Shown: positions 34,227 through 44,541 of the stretch, in pieces
Position numbering within the stretch: position 1 is the first letter of the stretch
How the letters are laid out: the number at the start of each line of letters is the position of its first letter
Assembly (NCBI GenBank): GCA_017305535.1
Contig: JAFKKN010000007.1
Location: forward strand, 62,001 to 126,000
DNA length: 64,000 nt
DNA from: Hyphomicrobiales bacterium
Lineage (GTDB): Bacteria > Pseudomonadota > Alphaproteobacteria > Rhizobiales > Xanthobacteraceae
Reading direction: 5' to 3'
Translations under genes and position numbers: made by a program
Notes under the pieces: model-generated
Told to the model about the DNA's origin: nothing
Databases searched by the model: none
What the model saw: the letters and a program-made list of their open reading frames with translations, nothing else

Positions 34227-35299
34227 CCATCGCGATGGGAGGCTGGCTCGAGCGATTCCTCGGCCGCGGCACCGCGTCGGTGACGGTGCCGCCGCTCGAC
34301 GGCGCGTTGAAGCCGAACAGCTATCTCGAAGAAGCGCCGCCCGGCTTCACGGTGGCTGCGCCGGACAACCTCGCGCTGCTCGACGGCGCGCCGGTGTGGT
34401 CGAGCGGCGCGCAACTGCTGAAGCTCAATGGCGACAAGCCATCGCCGTTCGCGACGCTGCAAAGCGATGTCACCGCGCTGGCCTGCTCCGATGCGGGGCT
34501 GATCGCGGTGGCGTGCGAGAAGCACGGCATTGCGATTCTCGATCGCGACGGCAAGCCGGCGATCACCGCGCTGCGCGATGGCGGGAAATACACCTGCGTT
34601 ACCGCGCTCGCGTTCGCCAACAACGATACGTTGCTGGTCTGCATCGGTTCGACCGACAATCCGCTATCGGCGTGGCAGCGCGATCTGCTGGAGCAGCATC
34701 GCGCCGGACAATTGCTGCGGATCGATCTGAAAAGCGGTGAGGTCAAGCTACTCGCGAACAAGCTCGCCTTTCCGAACGGCGTGCTCGCGGACAAGGACGG
34801 CAGCATCATCGTCAGCGAAAGCTGGGCGACGCGGTTGATCCGGCTCGGGTCGGACGGGCGGATGAGCGCGCAACTGATCGAGGACCTGCCGGGCTATCCG
34901 GCGCGCCTCGCGCGCGCGGCACGCGGCGGCTATTGGCTGACCGTCTTCGCGCCACGCTCGCCGCTGATCGAATTCGTGCTGCGTGAGCCGAAATATCGCC
35001 GCGCCATGATGGCGGAGGTTGCCCCCGAGAACTGGATCGCCCCGGCGTTGCGGAGCGGACAATCGTTTCACGAGCCGATGCAGGGCGGTGCGCTGAAGCA
35101 GATGGGCATCCTCAAGCCGTGGGCGCCGACGCGTTCCTATGGCCTCGTCGTCGAAGTGAACGAGAACTTTGTGCCGATCCGCAGCCTGCACAGCCGCGCC
35201 GGTGGACGCCGCCACGGCATCACCTCGGCGGTGGAATCCGGCGGGCGCCTGTGGCTGACCAGCAAGGGCGGCGACGAAGTCGTCACGATCAATCTCTAG
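34223..35299 (+). CDS. strictosidine-synthase/SMP-30-like beta-propeller protein
   Basis: 358 residues, no signal peptide. It shares the propeller signatures of the fused domain upstream: AFPNGVLADKDGSIIVSESW, EDLPGYPARLARAARGGYWL and a last blade RHGITSAVESGGRLWLTSKG. The first 45 residues are a variable extension. Start and upstream stop overlap (ATGA), showing coupled translation with the fusion protein. It probably acts in the cytoplasm on the same substrate or its first product. Lactonase or arylesterase-like hydrolysis is the best guess from the family, not shown here. Confidence 0.85.
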   Translation: MTIAMGGWLERFLGRGTASVTVPPLDGALKPNSYLEEAPPGFTVAAPDNLALLDGAPVWSSGAQLLKLNGDKPSPFATLQSDVTALACSDAGLIAVACEKHGIAILDRDGKPAITALRDGGKYTCVTALAFANNDTLLVCIGSTDNPLSAWQRDLLEQHRAGQLLRIDLKSGEVKLLANKLAFPNGVLADKDGSIIVSESWATRLIRLGSDGRMSAQLIEDLPGYPARLARAARGGYWLTVFAPRSPLIEFVLREPKYRRAMMAEVAPENWIAPALRSGQSFHEPMQGGALKQMGILKPWAPTRSYGLVVEVNENFVPIRSLHSRAGGRRHGITSAVESGGRLWLTSKGGDEVVTINL

Positions 35300-35313
35300 C
35301 AGATGCGAATGGA

Positions 35314-36819
<1,506 letters not shown>

Positions 36820-36912
36820 GCGGCCGCGCTACACATATTGATCACTTTCGCCGATAGCGCGCCCGCCTGTTCGCGGGATGCGTGGTCGCGTGCCTGAAGA
36901 TGGGAGCAATTG

Positions 36913-38040
36913 ATGAAGATCAGGGCCGCCGTTCTCGAGGAGATGAATAACACGGCGCCTTATGCGCAATCGCTGCCCTTGAGGGTGCAGGAGATTGATC
37001 TCGACGGCCCCGGTCGCGGCGAGGTGCTGATCAGGATCGCGGCGGCGGGGCTTTGCCATTCCGACCTGTCGGTGATCAACGGCGACCGGCCGCGTCCGGT
37101 GCCGATGGTGCTGGGCCACGAGGCGGCCGGCGTGGTGGAAGAAGTTGGCGATGGCGTCGACGATCTGGTGCGCGGCGATCATGTGGTCTGCGTGTTCGTG
37201 CCGAGCTGCGGCCACTGCAATCCGTGCTCGCAGGGGCGGCCCGCCTTGTGCGAGCCGGGCGCCGAGCACAACGGTAAGGGCGATCTGCTCGGCGGCGAGT
37301 TCCGCCTGCATCGCAACGGCAATCGCATTCATCATCACTGCGGCGTGTCATGCTTCGCGGAATACGCCACGGTGTCGCGCCGCTCGCTGGTGAAGGTGCG
37401 CAAGGACGTGCCGCTGCATATCGTGGCGCTGATGGGCTGCGCGGTGCTGACCGGCGCGGGCGCGGTGTTCAACGGCGGAGATGTCGGCCCCGGTCGCACG
37501 GCCGCGATTGTGGGGCTCGGCGGCGTCGGGCTCGCGGCGGTGCTGGGTGCGGCGGCCAACGGCGCGGAAACCATCATTGCCATCGATCGGCTGGAACAGA
37601 AGCTCGACCTCGCGCGCGATCTCGGCGCGACCCACACCTTCAAGGCCGACGATCCCGATCTGGTCGGCAAGGTGAAGGAGGCGACGGCCGGCGGCGTCGA
37701 TGCCGCGCTGGAATTCGCGGGCTCGGTGAAGGCACTGGAAGCGAGCTACGCCATCACACGGCGCGGCGGCACCACGGTGACGGCGGGGCTGCCGAATCCG
37801 AAAGCGATGCTGACCTTGCCGGCGGTGTCGCTGGTGGCCGAGGAGCGCACCATCAAGGGCAGCTATCTCGGTTCCGGCGTGCCGTCACGGGATATCCCGC
37901 GGTTTCTCGGCCTCTACATGCGCGGCAAGCTGCCGGTTGAAAAATTGCTCACCCACCGCATCAAGCTCGACGACATCAACGCGGGATTCGACCGCCTGCA
38001 CGATGGCAGCGCCATTCGTCAGGTGATCGAGTTCAACTAA
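36913..38040 (+). CDS. zinc-dependent alcohol dehydrogenase, medium-chain family
   Basis: 375 residues. Catalytic zinc ligands are C48 and the H69-E70 pair in GHEAAG. The structural-zinc cysteines are C99, C102, C105 and C113 in CGHCNPCSQGRPALC. The cofactor fold has GLGGVGLAAVLGAAANGA (near residue 198). It oxidises an alcohol to an aldehyde with NAD. GGGAG lies upstream of the ATG. It stands 93 bases after the ATPase and 26 bases before an aldehyde dehydrogenase, so alcohol-to-acid conversion is likely for the imported compound. Confidence 0.92.
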   Translation: MKIRAAVLEEMNNTAPYAQSLPLRVQEIDLDGPGRGEVLIRIAAAGLCHSDLSVINGDRPRPVPMVLGHEAAGVVEEVGDGVDDLVRGDHVVCVFVPSCGHCNPCSQGRPALCEPGAEHNGKGDLLGGEFRLHRNGNRIHHHCGVSCFAEYATVSRRSLVKVRKDVPLHIVALMGCAVLTGAGAVFNGGDVGPGRTAAIVGLGGVGLAAVLGAAANGAETIIAIDRLEQKLDLARDLGATHTFKADDPDLVGKVKEATAGGVDAALEFAGSVKALEASYAITRRGGTTVTAGLPNPKAMLTLPAVSLVAEERTIKGSYLGSGVPSRDIPRFLGLYMRGKLPVEKLLTHRIKLDDINAGFDRLHDGSAIRQVIEFN

Positions 38041-38066
38041 GACAAACGCGCCGGAAGGAAGACATC

Positions 38067-39563
38067 ATGACTCGCGTGCAGGGCATCAAGGACTATCAGT
38101 GTTTCATCGGCGGCAAGTGGAAGTCCGCGGAATCCGGTGAAACCTTTGAGTCCGTCGATCCGTTTCTCGCGAAGACATGGGCGCGGATTCCGAAGTGCGA
38201 TCAGCGCGATGTCGATCAGGCGGTCTCCGCCGCGCGCAAGGCGCTGGAGAGCGGTGCGTGGGCGGACATGCATCCTTCGCAGCGCGGGCAGCTTCTGCGC
38301 AAGCTCGGCGATCTGATCACGCGCGATGCCGATCATCTCGCCGCGACGGAGGTGCAGGATAACGGCAAGCTCTATGCCGAGATGCGCGGCCAGGTCGGCT
38401 ACATCCCGCAGTGGTACTATTACTTCGGCGGCCTTGCCGACAAGATCGAGGGCGCGGTGGTGCCGATCGACAAGGCCGACATGTTCACCTACACCCGCCA
38501 CGAACCGGTGGGGGTGGTCGCCGCGATCACGGCGTGGAATTCGCCGCTCTTGCTGTTGACGTGGAAGCTGGCGGCCGCGCTGGCGGCGGGCTGTACCATC
38601 GTGGCCAAGCCGTCGGAATTCACCTCGGCCTCGACGCTGGAATTCGCGCGCCTTGTCGAGGAAGCCGGTTTCCCGGCGGGCGTCTTCAACGTCATCACTG
38701 GCTTCGGCGCCGATGTCGGCGAAGCGTTGACGACGCATCCCGGCGTCGACAAGATCGCCTTCACCGGCGGCGAGAACTCTGGCCGCCACATCGCCCGCAA
38801 CGCCGCGCAGACCTTCAAGCGGCTGACGCTCGAACTCGGTGGCAAGTCGGCGCAACTGGTGTTTCCGGATACCGACATCGACAATGCGGTGAAGGGTGTC
38901 GTCTCCGGCATCTTCGCCGCCACCGGGCAGACCTGCATCGCCGGTTCGCGATTGCTGGTTCATGAAAGCATCCACAACGAGTTCCTCGACAAGTTCGTCG
39001 CGCTGGCGAAGACCGCGCGGATGGGCGACCCGATGGACATGGCGACGCAGGTGGGGCCGGTCACCACGCAGCCGCAGTATCAGCGCGTGCTGTCCTGCAT
39101 CGAGATGGCGCGCAACGAAGGCGCGGAATGTGTGATGGGCGGCAAGCCCGCCGACCGGCCGGAATGCGGCGACGGCTGGTTCATCGAGCCGACGGTGTTC
39201 GCCAATGTCTCCAACTCGATGCGCATCGCGCAGGAGGAGGTGTTCGGCCCGGTGCTGTCGGTGATCCGTTTTCGCGAGGACGACGAAGCCTATGCGATGG
39301 CCAACGACACCGCCTACGGCCTCGCGGCCGGCGTGTGGACCAACGATCAGCGCCGCATCTTCACGGCGGCGAAGCGGCTGCGGGCCGGATCGATCTGGAC
39401 CAACACCTATCGCGCGGTAAGCTACATGGCGCCGTTCGGCGGCTTCAAGAATTCCGGGCTCGGCCGGGAAAGCGGCCAGGAAGCGATCAACGAATATCTC
39501 GAAACCAAGTGCGTCTGGATGTCCTACGGCAAGGACGTGCCCAATCCGTTCGTGATGCGATAG
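38067..39563 (+). CDS. NAD(P)-dependent aldehyde dehydrogenase
   Basis: 498 residues, full length for the ALDH superfamily. Catalytic C290 is in GQTCIAGSR, general base E256 in LELGGKSA, and N158 in TAWNSP. The C-terminal part has PFGGFKNSGLGRESGQEAIN. It should oxidise the aldehyde made by the zinc alcohol dehydrogenase just upstream. Confidence 0.94.
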   Translation: MTRVQGIKDYQCFIGGKWKSAESGETFESVDPFLAKTWARIPKCDQRDVDQAVSAARKALESGAWADMHPSQRGQLLRKLGDLITRDADHLAATEVQDNGKLYAEMRGQVGYIPQWYYYFGGLADKIEGAVVPIDKADMFTYTRHEPVGVVAAITAWNSPLLLLTWKLAAALAAGCTIVAKPSEFTSASTLEFARLVEEAGFPAGVFNVITGFGADVGEALTTHPGVDKIAFTGGENSGRHIARNAAQTFKRLTLELGGKSAQLVFPDTDIDNAVKGVVSGIFAATGQTCIAGSRLLVHESIHNEFLDKFVALAKTARMGDPMDMATQVGPVTTQPQYQRVLSCIEMARNEGAECVMGGKPADRPECGDGWFIEPTVFANVSNSMRIAQEEVFGPVLSVIRFREDDEAYAMANDTAYGLAAGVWTNDQRRIFTAAKRLRAGSIWTNTYRAVSYMAPFGGFKNSGLGRESGQEAINEYLETKCVWMSYGKDVPNPFVMR

Positions 39564-39784
39564 CGGACAGGCACTGCTTCGGCGCGGCCGTGATGGAGCA
39601 ATGGGAATGAAAGGGGCGTCCACGCATCGATACAGGGACGCGATCGCGACAGGGTGTCGCATCTGCGGATGGGGCTGCTATATCCCGTCCGTCATGGTGT
39701 TAATTGGAAAACGCGCGGGTCGACCGAATGTGAAGGCGCCGTTTGACGAGATGCGGGATGGCTGTGACGGAAGGTAACAAGTAA

Positions 39785-40930
39785 ATGGCGTCGGATCTTG
39801 CTGGATTGCTGGTTGTGTCCATCGAGCAGGCCGTCGCCCCGACCTATCTCTCGTGCAAGCTCGCGGATGCCGGGGCGCGGGTCATCAAGATCGAGCGGCC
39901 GGAGGGCGATTTCGCCCGGCACTACGATCATCTGGTGCACGGCGAGAGCGCCTACTTCGTCTGGCTCAATCGCGGCAAGGAATCGATCTGCCTTGACCTG
40001 AAGCAGGAAGGCGAGCGCGCCATTCTGTCGGAGATGATCGCGCGGGCGGACATCTTCATTCAGAACCTCGCGCCCGGCGCCATCGAGCGGCTCGGCTTCT
40101 CGATGACGAAGCTGCGGGAGCAACATCCGCGCCTGATCACCTGCTCGATTACCGGTTATGGCGACGAAGGACCGCTGCGCGAGTTGAAGGCCTACGATCT
40201 TCTGGTGCAGGCCGAGAGCGGCCTTGCCAGCACCACCGGCAACGAATTCGGCTCGGTGCGCGTCGGCGTGTCGGTCGGCGATATCTCGGCGGGGATGACG
40301 GCGACGCAGGCGGTGTTTCAGGCGCTCTACGCGCGCGAAAAAACCGGCCATGGCCGGCATATCGCGGTGTCGCTGTTCCATTCGCTGGCGGACTGGATGA
40401 ACGTGCCGTATTTGCAGTTCACCTATGGCGGCATCACGCCGGGCAGATTCGGCCTGCATCATCCGACCATCGCGCCCTACGGCGCCTTCACATGCAGCGG
40501 CGGCCGACCGGTGCTGATCGCGATCCAGAACGAGCGCGAATGGGTGATCCTGTGCCGCGACGTTCTCGGGCGACCCGACCTGATTACCGATCAGCGGTTC
40601 AGCAACAACGATAACCGCGTCAGGAACCGCGAGGCGCTCGACGCGGAGATCGTGCCGATTTTCCTCGGCATGACGCGGGAGCAGGCGATCGAGGTGCTGA
40701 GCGCGGCGCGTCTCGCCTATGGCCGGGTGAGTTCGCTGGACGATCTCGCGGTGCATCCGCAGAATCGCTACCTCGATGTTGAAACGCCGTCCGGCCCGGT
40801 GCGCCTGCTGGCTCCCGGCGTCAAGGTGGATGGCGAGACGCTGACCGCCGGGCGCGTGCCGGCCGCGGGCGAACACAGCGAGGCGCTGCGCCGGGAATTC
40901 GCGCCGAAAGGGGCGAACGTCGGCGCGTAA
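39785..40930 (+). CDS. class III (CaiB/BaiF) CoA-transferase
   Basis: 381 residues. Family features are KIERPEGDFARHY, NRGKESICLDLKQEGERAI, ITGYGDEGPLRELKAYDLLV (with the catalytic Asp of AYDLLVQAESGL) and GHGRHIAVSLFHSLADWM. These enzymes move CoA between acids such as formate/oxalate, carnitine or mesaconate/succinate. It probably activates the acid made by the upstream dehydrogenases, using an acyl-CoA as donor. Acceptor and donor are unknown. GGAAGG lies upstream of the ATG. Confidence 0.9.
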   Translation: MASDLAGLLVVSIEQAVAPTYLSCKLADAGARVIKIERPEGDFARHYDHLVHGESAYFVWLNRGKESICLDLKQEGERAILSEMIARADIFIQNLAPGAIERLGFSMTKLREQHPRLITCSITGYGDEGPLRELKAYDLLVQAESGLASTTGNEFGSVRVGVSVGDISAGMTATQAVFQALYAREKTGHGRHIAVSLFHSLADWMNVPYLQFTYGGITPGRFGLHHPTIAPYGAFTCSGGRPVLIAIQNEREWVILCRDVLGRPDLITDQRFSNNDNRVRNREALDAEIVPIFLGMTREQAIEVLSAARLAYGRVSSLDDLAVHPQNRYLDVETPSGPVRLLAPGVKVDGETLTAGRVPAAGEHSEALRREFAPKGANVGA

Positions 40931-40996
40931 AGGCCAAATCCGTCCGGCCTGATGGCCACACGGTATCGAGATGCGCGGCGGGCTTGCCTGCGATGC

Positions 40997-41019
40997 ATCC
41001 GGATCAAATTGATCCGGAT
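40997..41019. promoter_or_regulatory. 23-bp perfect palindrome upstream of the LysR gene
   Basis: ATCCGGATCAA, one central A, TTGATCCGGAT. Located 66 bases after the CoA-transferase stop and 145 bases before the LysR ATG. It may be the LysR operator (autoregulation) or that of another factor; there is no T-run to make it a terminator. Confidence 0.6.
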
Positions 41020-41163
41020 TTGCGAACATGATCAATTCCAGTCACTTAGTACGCGATTCGACCCGGTCTCATGGGCCGGAGGCGCAAACCGTTTCGCACT
41101 TTGCGGCTTCATGCCTTAAAGTGCGGCAGCGCTTTTCGGGCGATCACATCATGTTGGATCTAT

Positions 41164-42105
41164 ATGGATCTCAGGCAGCTCCGATACTTCATTGCGATTG
41201 TGGAGCAAGGTTCGTTTTCCAAGGCCGCTGAATTTCTCAATGTCGCGCAGCCCGCGCTGAGCCTGCATGTCCGCAATCTGGAGTCGGAGTTGGGTTGCGC
41301 GCTGCTGTTTCGCAGCCCGCAAGGCGTGGTCGCGACCGAAGCCGGCCAGATCCTGGTGCGCAACGCGCGCATCATCATCGATCAGTTCTCGGTCACCCGG
41401 CAGCAAATCCAGGAGCACGAGGCGGAGCCGTCCGGCGAGGTGCGCCTGGGTCTGCCCGGCACCATCAGCCAGATTCTGGCGGTGCCGCTGATCCTCGAGG
41501 CGCAGCGGCAGTTTCCGAAGGTGAAATTGCGGATCGCGGAGGCGATGAGCGGCTTTGTGCTGGAATGGATCCGCGAGGCGCGGGTCGATCTCGCGGTGCT
41601 CTACACCTCGGTGTCGGACCGCACGCTGACCTCGCTGCCGGTGCTGTCCGAGGAATTGTGGCTGCTGGGGCCGATGAAAGCACCCGCCGGTGTCGAGCCG
41701 CCGGGCGCCGGGCAATGCTCCTATCAGCAGGTCAGCAAATTGCCGCTGGTGTTGCCGAGCAGCACGCACGGCCTGCGCGCGCTGCTGGAAAAGGAAGCCG
41801 CCGACCACGCGCTGCAACTCAACACGGTGTTCGAGGTGGATTCCTACGCCAACATCAAAAGCATGGTGGAGATCGGCGCGGGCTATTCGATCCTGCCGTT
41901 CAATTCCATCGCGCGCGAGGTGCAGAGCGGGCGGCTGCTGGCATGGCGGATCGGGAAGCCGAAATTGCAGCGCAGCGTCAATCTGGTCTGCCCGGCGGAT
42001 CGCCCTGTGACGCGCGCGGTGTCATCGATCGAGGCGCTGTGCCGCACCGTGCTGCTCAACCTTGCGTCCACCGGCAAATGGAACGGCGTCAAGGTGATCA
42101 AGTAA
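41164..42105 (+). CDS. LysR-family transcriptional regulator
   Basis: 313 residues. The N-terminal HTH is clear (MDLRQLRYFIAIVEQGSFSK, FLNVAQPALSLHVRNLESEL, GCALLFRSPQGVVATEAGQI). From about residue 90 comes the periplasmic-binding-like effector domain. The start at ATG 41164 gives the standard LysR N terminus. Co-directional with the upstream catabolic module, so it probably controls it; the effector could be the imported compound or a CoA intermediate (inference). Confidence 0.92.
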   Translation: MDLRQLRYFIAIVEQGSFSKAAEFLNVAQPALSLHVRNLESELGCALLFRSPQGVVATEAGQILVRNARIIIDQFSVTRQQIQEHEAEPSGEVRLGLPGTISQILAVPLILEAQRQFPKVKLRIAEAMSGFVLEWIREARVDLAVLYTSVSDRTLTSLPVLSEELWLLGPMKAPAGVEPPGAGQCSYQQVSKLPLVLPSSTHGLRALLEKEAADHALQLNTVFEVDSYANIKSMVEIGAGYSILPFNSIAREVQSGRLLAWRIGKPKLQRSVNLVCPADRPVTRAVSSIEALCRTVLLNLASTGKWNGVKVIK

Positions 42106-42120
42106 CGCGGGCGAACTAAC

Positions 42121-43002
42121 TCACGGCCACGCCGCGAACGAGCTGGTCTGTCTGGCCTGGCGCGCGGTGACGTCGAGGCGCTGCTTGTTCGGCGGCCGGC
42201 CCGTTTCGCGTTTGTAGAAGCGGCTGAAATAGGCCGGATCGTGGAAGCCGAGCAACTCCGCCACCTCCGCGATCTTGAGACTTGAATCGTCCAGCAGCGT
42301 ATCGGCTTCCGCAATGATCCGCTCGTGCACGATGGAGAGCGGCGAGCGGCCAGTGGCGCGGCGCACCGTTGCGTTCAACCGATCGGCGGTAACGCCGACC
42401 TCGGCCGCATAACGCGCGATGCTCCAGTGATCGCGCAGATGCACTTCGACGGCGTGAAGGAATTTGTGCACGATGGTGCGCGGCAGCGGCTGCGACTCGC
42501 GCAGCACCGGTCCCGACAATCGCCACGCCGCCAGCAGGAACAGCGCGAGCTGATGCCGCATCGCCTCCTGCGCGCCGGGCCGCTCGTGCAGCGCCTCGTC
42601 GAGCAGCACGTCGAGCGATTCCGCGAGGCGGCGTGCCTGGGTGTGATCGAGCCTGGCGCGGATCACCGGCGGCGACAGCGCGGCACGCACCTGATTGGCG
42701 TTAGGGCTGCCCGAGAGCACCCGCGCGAAGCCGATCTCCGACACCGCGACCGTCATGCCCCGCGAGCCGGCTTCGAAGCGCAGCGTCGCCTTGGCGTGAG
42801 CGGGAAACCACAACAGGCAGGGCGGCGTCATCGCCAGTTCCTTGCCGTCGAGCCAAAACCGGCCGGAGCCCGCCTGCACGACGAAGCCGTGATAGCGTGC
42901 ATCCCGCAGCGTCCATTCGCCGCTGGTCAGTTCGCTGCGGAGAATCTGGACCTCGACCTCCGGCAGGGATCGGGCGGACGTATCCAACGCTTTTGCGGCC
43001 AT
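42121..43002 (-). CDS. AraC-family transcriptional regulator
   Basis: 293 residues. The N-terminal half is an AraC-type cupin sensor (YHGFVVQAGSGRFWLDGKEL). The C-terminal half has the two-HTH AraC domain: YAAEVGVTADRLNATVRRAT and LKIAEVAELLGFHDPAYFSR followed by FYKRETGRPPNKQR. It diverges from a dioxygenase-like cupin gene, which it probably activates. Direct repeats CGCGATTG in the gap fit AraC half-sites. Confidence 0.92.
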   Translation of the reverse strand: MAAKALDTSARSLPEVEVQILRSELTSGEWTLRDARYHGFVVQAGSGRFWLDGKELAMTPPCLLWFPAHAKATLRFEAGSRGMTVAVSEIGFARVLSGSPNANQVRAALSPPVIRARLDHTQARRLAESLDVLLDEALHERPGAQEAMRHQLALFLLAAWRLSGPVLRESQPLPRTIVHKFLHAVEVHLRDHWSIARYAAEVGVTADRLNATVRRATGRSPLSIVHERIIAEADTLLDDSSLKIAEVAELLGFHDPAYFSRFYKRETGRPPNKQRLDVTARQARQTSSFAAWP

Positions 43003-43020
43003 ATGCTGCTCCCACGCCTA

Positions 43021-43061
43021 CGCGATTGCGTCACGTAAAGTGCAATTCTTTTTCGCGATTG
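43021..43061. promoter_or_regulatory. direct repeat CGCGATTG, possible AraC binding sites
   Basis: CGCGATTG occurs at 43021-43028 and 43054-43061, 33 bases apart (about three helical turns), between the divergent AraC gene and the cupin dioxygenase gene. Confidence 0.45.
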
Positions 43062-43119
43062 TCCATTTTTGCCGCGCGTCCTTCTCTCTATCCTGAATGC
43101 AAAGATCAGGAGGATCACG

Positions 43120-43653
43120 ATGCCCGAAACCGCGAAAACCGAATTCTGGCGCGACCTGAAGCCGATCGCGAAGGTGTTTCAGCCGGACGCGAAGCCCGAG
43201 GTTTATCTCAGCAATGCGCCGACCGACGACGAACGTTATTATGTGCCATTCACCGAGACGGTGTCGTCGCGCCCGTTGTGGATCTCGCCGTCGCAGAACA
43301 AGTGGTGCGACATCCTGATGGCGAAGAAGGCGGGGCTGGTGAACCGCCACTATCATCCGCACGAGGTGTTCGCCTACACCATCTCCGGCAAGTGGGGCTA
43401 TCTGGAACACGACTGGACCGCGACCGCCGGCGACTTCGTCTACGAGACGCCGGGCGAGGGGCATACGCTGGTGGCTTACGATCATGAGCAGCCGATGAAG
43501 GTGTTCTTCCAGGTCAAGGGGCCGTTGATCTGGCTCGACGAGTCCGGCGAGCCGGACGGCTATTTCGACGTGCACAACTACATCGCGATGTGCCGCGAGC
43601 ACTATGAGAAGATCGGCATCGGCGCGGCCTATGTCGATACGCTGTTTCGCTGA
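43120..43653 (+). CDS. 2,4'-dihydroxyacetophenone dioxygenase-like cupin protein
   Basis: 177 residues. Cupin motif 1 is HYHPHEVFAYTISGKWGYLE with H77, H79, H81 and E82; motif 2 gives H115 in PGEGHTLVAY. Size and metal site agree with 2,4'-dihydroxyacetophenone dioxygenase, an Fe enzyme that cleaves the C-C bond to 4-hydroxybenzoate and formate. Other cupins share this fold, so the substrate is uncertain. A strong AGGAGG precedes the ATG at 43120. Divergent from the AraC regulator; the nearby convergent operon carries aldehyde dehydrogenase and SDR genes. Confidence 0.8.
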   Translation: MPETAKTEFWRDLKPIAKVFQPDAKPEVYLSNAPTDDERYYVPFTETVSSRPLWISPSQNKWCDILMAKKAGLVNRHYHPHEVFAYTISGKWGYLEHDWTATAGDFVYETPGEGHTLVAYDHEQPMKVFFQVKGPLIWLDESGEPDGYFDVHNYIAMCREHYEKIGIGAAYVDTLFR

Positions 43654-43681
43654 CGCAGGCGTAAACGATACAACTCGATGT

Positions 43682-43729
43682 CGTCATCCTTCGAGGGCCG
43701 CACAAGAGTGCGGCCACCTCAGGATGACG
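43682..43729. repeat. palindromic intergenic element, CGTCATCCT...AGGATGACG type
   Basis: Outer arms CGTCATCCT / AGGATGACG and inner arms GGCCGCAC / GTGCGGCC around a 4-base loop, a two-stem hairpin. It lies between the convergent cupin and SDR genes and could act as a bidirectional terminator. Confidence 0.65.
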
Positions 43730-43770
43730 GAGCAAGTGCTTCGATTGTGGGCAATGAGGCACGGGCAACA

Positions 43771-44541
43771 TCACACGCTCATGCCGCCGTCCACCATCAG
43801 CGTGGTGCCGGTGGTGAAACTGGAATCGTCGCTCGCGAGGTAAAGCACCGAGCGGGCGATCTCCTCGGCGGCGCCGTGGCGGCCCAGGGGAATCATGTCG
43901 TTGAAGAACGCGGTGCCGTCGACGCCGAGCGCGGTGCCGAGCCCCTGTTCCACGGCAAGCTGAAAGCCGTTGTCGATCGGGCCGGGATGAATGGTGTTGA
44001 CGCGGATGCGGCGCGGCGCCAGTTCCTTGGCGAGGCAGCGCATCAGCCCGACCTGCGCGTGCTTCGCGGTGATGTAGGCATAGACGCCGGCATCGCCACG
44101 CACACCGGCGACGCTGGACGTGATGACAATCGCGCCGCCGTCGTTCATGTGCGGCACTGTGTGCTTCGTCGCGAGATAGGCGCCGCGCACATGCACCGCC
44201 ATCACGCTGTCAAACGTCTCGTCCGGATAGTCCGCGATCGGCGCCACCACGCCGAAGTTTCCGGCGTTGGAAAAAAGCACGTCGATCTTGCCGAAGCGCT
44301 TCAAAGCGGCATCGACATAGGCTCGCGTTTGTCCGGCGTCGGCGACATCGGCGCGCATCGTCGCGACGCGATCCGGCGGCAGGTCGCTCGCCACCCGCGC
44401 CAGCGCGTCGGCATCGCGATCGACCAGCAGCACGCGCGCGCCGTGATCGAGGAACAGCCGCGCGGCTGCATGGCCGAGATTTCCCGCTCCACCGGTGACG
44501 ATGCAGGTCTTGCCGTTCAATTTTCTCACGCGGATGTCCAT
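43771..44541 (-). CDS. short-chain dehydrogenase/reductase
   Basis: 256 residues, classical SDR. NAD(P)-binding TGGAGNLG at 16-23, then NAG motif (SNAGNFG), catalytic serine region TSSVAG (141-146) and Y156-I-T-A-K160. The C-terminal DDSSFTTGTTLMVDGGMSV is typical of FabG-like dehydrogenases. Asp41 after the second strand (VLLVDRD) suggests NAD. It starts within the stop of the aldehyde dehydrogenase upstream (ATGA overlap) and is the last gene of the liv operon. Substrate unknown; probably a hydroxyacid or alcohol of the same pathway. Confidence 0.92.
   Translation of the reverse strand: MDIRVRKLNGKTCIVTGGAGNLGHAAARLFLDHGARVLLVDRDADALARVASDLPPDRVATMRADVADAGQTRAYVDAALKRFGKIDVLFSNAGNFGVVAPIADYPDETFDSVMAVHVRGAYLATKHTVPHMNDGGAIVITSSVAGVRGDAGVYAYITAKHAQVGLMRCLAKELAPRRIRVNTIHPGPIDNGFQLAVEQGLGTALGVDGTAFFNDMIPLGRHGAAEEIARSVLYLASDDSSFTTGTTLMVDGGMSV

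Noticed and set aside
39646-39660. Small hairpin GCGACA-GGG-TGTCGC between the aldehyde dehydrogenase and CoA-transferase genes
   Set aside because: Short and without a T-run; too weak to call a terminator.
38037-39662. Antisense open frame opposite the aldehyde dehydrogenase
   Set aside because: The sense strand shows complete ALDH motifs; the antisense product has no recognisable domain.
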